64,000 bases of DNA, taken from the NCBI GenBank assembly GCA_012103475.1, contig WLWS01000003.1, forward strand, positions 568,676-632,675, read 5' to 3'. Positions 58,918 through 64,000 of this stretch are shown here, piece after piece. A program made the position numbers and the translations under genes. The notes below the pieces were generated by a model. The model worked only from the letters and a program-made list of their open reading frames with translations. It was not told where the DNA came from and searched no databases. The stretch is from Gammaproteobacteria bacterium (GTDB lineage: Bacteria; Pseudomonadota; Gammaproteobacteria; Eutrophobiales; Eutrophobiaceae). Every line of letters begins with the position of its first letter. Position 1 is the first letter of the stretch.

Positions 58918-59577
58918 ATGAATGATAAAGAAATTAAAGCATTAAATTTAGTACCTATGGTGGTCGAACAGACCTCCCGCGGCGAACGTTCTTACGACAT
59001 TTATTCTCGCCTACTAAAAGAGCGTGTAATTTTCCTCGTTGGTGGGGTGGAAGACAATGTCGCTAACCTGATTGTGGCTCAGATGCTCTTCCTGGAATCA
59101 GAAAATCCCGACAAGGACATACATCTTTATATTAACTCTCCCGGTGGTGTGGTTTCTGCCGGTTTGGCCATATATGACACGATGCAGTTCATAAAGCCCG
59201 ACGTCAGTACGATGTGTATCGGTCAGGCCGCCAGCATGGGCGCTCTGTTGCTTACAGGTGGCGCTGCCGGTAAACGCTATTGTCTGCCACATTCGCGAGT
59301 AATGATTCACCAGCCTTTGGGTGGCTTTCAGGGTCAGGCAACTGATTTTGATATTCATGCCAGAGAAATTCTCAAAACCAGAGAAGCTCTGAACCAGATC
59401 ATGGCAAAACATTCCGGACAGACGCTTGAAAAAGTGCAGACGGATACCGAGCGTGATAATTTTATGAGCGCTGAAACGGCAAAGGAATATGGTCTTATCG
59501 ACGCAGTACTAGATGAACGACAGAATGTTCCGGAATCAGTAAAAACATCGGAAACTGCCGAGTCCGACGATAAATGA
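58918..59577 (+). CDS. clpP: ATP-dependent Clp protease proteolytic subunit
   Basis: 219 residues. The catalytic Ser is in [11 protein letters not shown] (about residue 105), His in [12 protein letters not shown] (about 130), and Asp near 179. [20 protein letters not shown] is the substrate-binding loop. It forms the double heptamer with ClpX. It follows tig by 34 bases and precedes clpX. Confidence 0.98.
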   Translation: MNDKEIKALNLVPMVVEQTSRGERSYDIYSRLLKERVIFLVGGVEDNVANLIVAQMLFLESENPDKDIHLYINSPGGVVSAGLAIYDTMQFIKPDVSTMCIGQAASMGALLLTGGAAGKRYCLPHSRVMIHQPLGGFQGQATDFDIHAREILKTREALNQIMAKHSGQTLEKVQTDTERDNFMSAETAKEYGLIDAVLDERQNVPESVKTSETAESDDK

Positions 59578-59610
59578 CAATCGATTTCGTAATAGACAGA
59601 AGGTACGGTT

Positions 59611-60897
59611 ATGAGTGACAACAAGCAAGGTAAGGGAAGCGATAGTGATCGTCTTTTATATTGCTCTTTCTGCGGCAAGAGTCAGCATGAAGTCAGAAAG
59701 CTGATAGCCGGACCATCAGTATTCATTTGCGACGAATGTGTTGAACTTTGTAACGACATTATTCGCGAAGAGATACAGGAAAAATCAGTCAGTGGCAGCG
59801 GTGCAAATCTGCCGACACCTCATGAAATAAAAAATATTCTTGATGAATACGTTATAGGTCAGGACCAGGCCAAGAAAATACTCTCAGTCGCTGTTTACAA
59901 TCATTACAAACGTCTGGATCAGGATGGAAAAAAATCCGAGGTTGAGCTGGCTAAAAGCAATGTATTGTTAATCGGACCTACTGGCAGTGGTAAGACCTTG
60001 CTTGCCGAAACTTTAGCGCGATTGCTGAATGTGCCGTTTACTATTGCTGATGCCACAACCCTGACTGAAGCCGGCTATGTTGGTGAAGATGTTGAAAACA
60101 TTATCCAGAAATTATTGCAGAAATGTGATTACGACGTCGAGAAAGCGCAAACCGGCATCGTTTACATCGATGAAATTGACAAGATTTCGAGAAAGTCGGA
60201 TAACCCTTCTATTACCCGCGATGTTTCCGGAGAAGGTGTACAGCAGGCATTGCTTAAACTGATTGAGGGCACCGTCGCCTCTGTCCCTCCACAGGGCGGA
60301 CGTAAACATCCGCAGCAGGAATTCCTTCAGGTAAACACGGCTAATATACTTTTTATATGCGGTGGCGCGTTCGCTGGCCTGGACAAGATTATTCGGGAAC
60401 GTTCGGAAAAGGGTGGTATCGGATTCTCTGCGGAAGTCAAAAGCAAGGATGATAAGAAAAACATCAGCGAGCTGATTCGAACTGTGGAGCCGGAAGATCT
60501 GATCAAGTATGGTCTTATTCCAGAGTTTGTCGGGCGTTTGCCTGTTGCCGCTACACTGGATGAACTGGATGAGGATCAACTGGTTGAAATCCTGCTGGAA
60601 CCCAAGCATGCGATCACCAAGCAGTATTCCAGACTATTCGAAATGGAAGGCTGTGAAATCGAATTCCGCGAGGATGCTCTGAGAAGTGTGGCACGTCGCT
60701 CTATGGAACGAAAAACCGGCGCAAGAGGGCTACGCTCCATACTGGAGAACGTGCTACTCGACACGATGTACGATTTGCCATCTATGGACAACGTGACAAA
60801 AGTGGTCATTGATGAGGGTGTTATTACCGGTGATTCCAAGCCTTTGATGATTTACGAAGGCAACGAACTCTCAAAAGTCGCATCCGACGCCGATTAA
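59611..60897 (+). CDS. clpX: ATP-dependent Clp protease ATP-binding subunit ClpX
   Basis: 428 residues. The N-terminal zinc domain has [11 protein letters not shown] and CDECVELC. Walker A is [10 protein letters not shown] (about residue 125), Walker [11 protein letters not shown]; pore loop GYVGEDVE and the IGF-type loop (IGFSAEVKS) are present, with the sensor 2 GARGLRSI. It unfolds tagged proteins for ClpP. It starts 33 bases after clpP. Confidence 0.98.
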   Translation: MSDNKQGKGSDSDRLLYCSFCGKSQHEVRKLIAGPSVFICDECVELCNDIIREEIQEKSVSGSGANLPTPHEIKNILDEYVIGQDQAKKILSVAVYNHYKRLDQDGKKSEVELAKSNVLLIGPTGSGKTLLAETLARLLNVPFTIADATTLTEAGYVGEDVENIIQKLLQKCDYDVEKAQTGIVYIDEIDKISRKSDNPSITRDVSGEGVQQALLKLIEGTVASVPPQGGRKHPQQEFLQVNTANILFICGGAFAGLDKIIRERSEKGGIGFSAEVKSKDDKKNISELIRTVEPEDLIKYGLIPEFVGRLPVAATLDELDEDQLVEILLEPKHAITKQYSRLFEMEGCEIEFREDALRSVARRSMERKTGARGLRSILENVLLDTMYDLPSMDNVTKVVIDEGVITGDSKPLMIYEGNELSKVASDAD

Positions 60898-60951
60898 ATT
60901 GTCTGTTCTATCCTTATCTGCCGGCAATTTAGTCTTGTTGGCAGGTCTACC

Positions 60952-60979
60952 CTTGATATTTTGGTGGCCGACTCCATAT
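60952..60979 (+). promoter_or_regulatory. Possible sigma-32 (heat-shock) promoter of lon
   Basis: CTTGAT at 60952-60957 and CTCCATAT at 60972-60979 are 14 bases apart and fit the heat-shock promoter pattern (CTTGAA, then CCCCATNT). It lies about 60 bases upstream of the lon start. lon is a heat-shock gene in related bacteria. Confidence 0.5.
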
Positions 60980-61040
60980 AGATTGGCACGCTTCTTGATT
61001 CTAACTTTAAATTCAACATTACAAACTATTGGGCATAACT

Positions 61041-63470
61041 ATGCAGGACAATCCTGAAAACCAGATCAGCGACGAAGAAACTGTTTATCCGGTACTACCT
61101 TTACGAGATGTGGTCGTCTATCCGCACATGGTGATACCACTGTTCGTTGGCCGGGAAAAGTCGGTGCGCGCACTTGATAAAGCGATGGAAGGCAACAAAC
61201 AGATTCTGCTGGTTGCGCAGAAAAGTGCCGTCGAAGATGACCCTGAAATTGGTGAGATTCATTCAGTGGGCACATTGTCGAACATTCTACAGCTGCTCAA
61301 ATTGCCAGATGGCACCATCAAAGTCCTGGTTGAAGGCGCTCAGCGTGCTCAAATTATTGAATTCACCGAATCCGAGACCATGTTCTCTGCAACGGCCGAA
61401 CTTCTGGATGCGATGGAAGAAGATAATAAGGAAATCGACATTCTGAGCCGTTCAGCGATGCATCAGTTTGATCAATACGTAAAATTGAATAAAAAAGTCC
61501 CACCTGAAATTCTCTCATCACTTGCCAGTATTGATGATCCAAGTCGCCTGGCGGATACGATCGCGGCCCACATGGCTGTAAAAATAGAAGAAAAGCAGAA
61601 CGTTCTGTCCTTTGTAGATGTTCATGCCCGGCTTGAATATCTGATTCAACTGATGGAATCAGAGATCGATTTACTTCATGTCGAAAAACGTATTCGTGGC
61701 AGGGTTAAATCACAAATGGAGAAAAGCCAGCGCGAGTATTATTTGAATGAGCAAATGAAGGCTATTCAGAAAGAGCTGGGTGAAATGGACGATGTGCCCA
61801 ATGAAATCGAGGATCTGTCCAACAAGATTGATAAGTCGGGGATGCATAAGGACGCGAAGGAAAAAGCCAGCTCTGAATTGAATAAGCTGAAAATGATGTC
61901 GCCGATGTCGGCTGAAGCCACAGTCGTTCGAAATTATCTGGACTGGCTTGTCAATGTGCCGTGGAAAAAACGCAGTAAAATATCGAGAGATATTACTAAA
62001 GCCGAGAAGATTCTGGAATCGGATCACTATGGACTGGAGAAGGTCAAAGAACGAATCCTTGAGTATCTTGCTGTACAGCAGCGCGTTAAAAAATTAAAAG
62101 GACCTATATTGTGTCTGGTTGGTCCTCCAGGTGTTGGTAAAACCTCACTTGGACGCTCTATTGCCCGCGCGACGAATCGCAAATTTGTGCGTATGTCGCT
62201 GGGTGGAGTTCGTGACGAAGCTGAAATTCGCGGACATCGGAGAACTTATATTGGTTCTATGCCCGGCAAGATTGTCCAAAGTCTGTCTAAAATCGGTACC
62301 AAGAATCCTCTGGTTTTATTGGACGAAATAGACAAGATGGCAATGGATTTTCGTGGCGATCCTGCTTCCGCGTTACTGGAAGTACTGGATCCGGAGCAGA
62401 ACCACACCTTTAATGACCATTATCTTGAAGTGGATTACGACTTGTCTGAAGTTATGTTTGTCACCACGGCAAACAGTCTGAATATTCCGGCACCCCTGCT
62501 TGATAGAATGGAAGTGATTCGTCTGTCCGGCTACACGGAAGACGAAAAGGTTAATATTGCGAGTCGTTATCTGATTCCGAAACAAATAAAGGGTAACGGT
62601 CTCGAACCTGAAGAGATAGGCATTGGAGAAAAAACGGTTCGTGACATTGTGCGTTATTACTCACGGGAAGCCGGGGTTCGAAACCTGGAAAGAGAAATAG
62701 CGAATATTTGCCGTAAGGTAGTTAAGAAACTGCTATTGAAACCCGATCTGAAGAAACTGGTGGTAACACCAAAGCAACTGGAAAAATTACTGGGCGTAAA
62801 ACGTTATCGCTTTGGGCGGGCAGAAGAAGAAGACCGGATTGGACAGGTTACCGGTCTTGCCTGGACTGAGGTAGGCGGCGACTTGCTAACCATCGAAGCT
62901 AGCGTCGTACCCGGTAAAGGCGAGGTAAAACGAACCGGGCAGCTTGGTGATGTGATGCAGGAGTCGATTGAAGCAGCACGAACCGTGGTGCGTAGCCGCA
63001 GTGAAGTGCTCGGGATCAGTTCTGATTTTTATAAAGATTTCGATTTTCATATTCACGTACCTGAAGGCGCAACTCCGAAGGATGGGCCTAGTGCAGGTGT
63101 TGCCATGTGTGTTTCTCTGGTATCTGCCTTGACGTCTATTCCGGTTCGCTCGAGTGTGGCGATGACAGGAGAGATTACTTTGCGAGGAGAAGTGCTACCT
63201 ATTGGAGGTCTCAAGGAAAAGTTACTGGCGGCGCTCAGGGGTGGAATCGAGACGGTATTAATTCCCTGGGAAAACGAACGTGAGTTAGCTGAAATACCCA
63301 AGAACATAAAACAAAATCTTGAAATCAAACCAGTAAGATGGATAGATGAAGTATTCGAGCTTGCCCTGCAACATATGCCGACAGCAAATTCAGATCAGAA
63401 AAAGCCCGGGGGATCAAGCAGCAAAGGGAAGGGCGCCAGTAAGGAAAAAGGTGTAATAAGGCCTCATTAA
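61041..63470 (+). CDS. lon: ATP-dependent protease Lon
   Basis: 809 residues from ATG 61041; a start four codons upstream is possible. The N-terminal LON substrate domain ([20 protein letters not shown]) is followed by the coiled coil, then the AAA+ module (Walker [16 protein letters not shown] near residue 356, Walker [11 protein letters not shown]). The protease domain has the catalytic Ser in [10 protein letters not shown] (about 679) and Lys in [10 protein letters not shown] (about 722). It degrades misfolded and regulatory proteins. Length and order are standard. Confidence 0.98.
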   Translation: MQDNPENQISDEETVYPVLPLRDVVVYPHMVIPLFVGREKSVRALDKAMEGNKQILLVAQKSAVEDDPEIGEIHSVGTLSNILQLLKLPDGTIKVLVEGAQRAQIIEFTESETMFSATAELLDAMEEDNKEIDILSRSAMHQFDQYVKLNKKVPPEILSSLASIDDPSRLADTIAAHMAVKIEEKQNVLSFVDVHARLEYLIQLMESEIDLLHVEKRIRGRVKSQMEKSQREYYLNEQMKAIQKELGEMDDVPNEIEDLSNKIDKSGMHKDAKEKASSELNKLKMMSPMSAEATVVRNYLDWLVNVPWKKRSKISRDITKAEKILESDHYGLEKVKERILEYLAVQQRVKKLKGPILCLVGPPGVGKTSLGRSIARATNRKFVRMSLGGVRDEAEIRGHRRTYIGSMPGKIVQSLSKIGTKNPLVLLDEIDKMAMDFRGDPASALLEVLDPEQNHTFNDHYLEVDYDLSEVMFVTTANSLNIPAPLLDRMEVIRLSGYTEDEKVNIASRYLIPKQIKGNGLEPEEIGIGEKTVRDIVRYYSREAGVRNLEREIANICRKVVKKLLLKPDLKKLVVTPKQLEKLLGVKRYRFGRAEEEDRIGQVTGLAWTEVGGDLLTIEASVVPGKGEVKRTGQLGDVMQESIEAARTVVRSRSEVLGISSDFYKDFDFHIHVPEGATPKDGPSAGVAMCVSLVSALTSIPVRSSVAMTGEITLRGEVLPIGGLKEKLLAALRGGIETVLIPWENERELAEIPKNIKQNLEIKPVRWIDEVFELALQHMPTANSDQKKPGGSSSKGKGASKEKGVIRPH

Positions 63471-63522
63471 TTCGCTTTTTTGACTATCTCTGGGGTTTTT
63501 TCACTATTACTGAGAGCATTGC

Positions 63523-63551
63523 TTGACGGGCACCATAGTGCTTGTTATAAA
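63523..63551 (+). promoter_or_regulatory. Sigma-70 promoter of hupB
   Basis: TTGACG at 63523-63528 and TATAAA at 63546-63551 with a 17-base spacer, about 100 bases upstream of the HU start codon. Confidence 0.6.
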
Positions 63552-63648
63552 GCTTCGTCGGTTGTCTTTCGGGCCGTTCAAATTCCATACGCATCTCCAG
63601 GGTAAGTAGTTTTTTTAATGGGGAATCACATTAAGGAGAAACATAATT

Positions 63649-63921
63649 ATGAATAAAGCTGAACTGATCGACGCGGTTGCTGATGCTGCTGATCTTTCCA
63701 AAGCTTCTGCCGGTCGTGCTGTTGACGCCGCAATAGACTCAATAACAAACTCTCTAAAAAACAATGACAATGTAACATTAGTTGGCTTCGGAACTTTCTC
63801 AGTTCGAGACAGAGCTGCTCGTACGGGTCGTAATCCACGCACCGGAGAAGAGATCCAGATTAAAGCTTCTAAAGTACCTGGATTCAAGGCTGGCAAAGCA
63901 CTTAAAGATGCCATAAACTAG
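63649..63921 (+). CDS. hupB: DNA-binding protein HU-beta
   Basis: 90 residues. [20 protein letters not shown] begins the dimerisation helix pair; [20 protein letters not shown] is the saddle signature and [20 protein letters not shown] the DNA-binding arm with the intercalating Pro. It bends and compacts DNA. AAGGAGAAAC precedes the start. The place after lon is standard. Confidence 0.98.
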   Translation: MNKAELIDAVADAADLSKASAGRAVDAAIDSITNSLKNNDNVTLVGFGTFSVRDRAARTGRNPRTGEEIQIKASKVPGFKAGKALKDAIN

Positions 63922-63931
63922 CGCGCCTCCC

Positions 63932-64000
63932 GGGTGCTTAGCTCAGTTGGTAGAGCGTCGCCCTTACAAGGCGAATGTCGGGAGTTCGAGCCTCTCAGCA
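63932..64000 (+). tRNA. tRNA-Val(UAC), cut by the window end
   Basis: GGGTGCT acceptor start, D-arm, anticodon loop with TAC (GCCCTTACAAGGC), and T-arm GAGTTCGAGCCTC are visible. The last bases (acceptor 3' side and CCA) lie beyond the window. Confidence 0.92.

Noticed and set aside
60984..61000. Sigma-54-like TTGGCACG-CTTC-TTGAT upstream of lon
   Set aside because: The -12 element lacks the required GC (it has GA), and lon is normally under sigma-32 or sigma-70.

Overview
The window is a gammaproteobacterial chromosome segment. The right end carries the conserved order tRNA-Leu, tig, clpP, clpX, lon, hupB, tRNA-Val, and the left end has the last codons of cysS followed by tRNA-Pro, tRNA-Arg, tRNA-His and tRNA-Lys. 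This order and the codon style suggest a free-living, probably marine, gammaproteobacterium; I cannot name the genus.

Layout. 1-925: end of cysS and four tRNA genes; tRNA-Arg(UCU) is interrupted by a 228-nt group I intron. 926-43353: a small integrative island in the 3' end of tRNA-Lys, bounded by a 43-bp direct repeat (883-925 and 43311-43353, one mismatch). Its integrase was broken by an IS481-type insertion sequence. A 40.2-kb Mu-like transposable prophage then landed in the last codons of the IS transposase. The prophage runs from 1003 to 41217 and is flanked by a 5-bp target duplication, AAGGA. Its left (early) end is at 41217 and most genes are on the minus strand.

Prophage order, read right to left: a HTH-receiver regulator and the c-type repressor (both on plus), ner-like gene, transposase A, ATPase B, a long middle region of small genes, gemA, mor, endolysin and lysis region, small and large terminase, portal, head morphogenesis, protease/scaffold, capsid, neck, sheath, tube, tape measure, baseplate, tail fibre, and a DNA adenine methyltransferase where Mu has mom. 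Two copies of a 16-bp palindrome sit before the lysis and protease/head operons, matching the positions of Mu's activator-dependent late promoters Plys and PI. The transposition and regulatory genes look intact. Four virion genes carry lesions: an amber codon in the sheath gene, a capsid gene fused to its upstream neighbour, and frameshifts in the gp30-type and gpG-type genes. The element therefore looks able to transpose but unlikely to make normal particles, unless these are sequence errors.

43354-57252: host accessory region with a truncated FtsX-type ABC permease and its ATPase, a tryptophan-halogenase-like flavoprotein, MFS and APC transporters, a LuxR-type regulator with a broken start, a nitrilase-family amidohydrolase, a secreted cyclase-family (kynurenine formamidase-like) protein and an AmnB/AmnA-like extradiol dioxygenase pair. 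This looks like a small aromatic-compound uptake and breakdown locus; its substrate is unknown. 57437-64000: core protein quality-control genes (trigger factor, ClpXP, Lon) and HU.

The most unusual items are the phage HTH-receiver protein with its duplicated operator-like palindromes, the initiator-type tRNA inside the prophage, the intron in tRNA-Arg, and the exactly readable nest of phage in IS in integrase in tRNA island.
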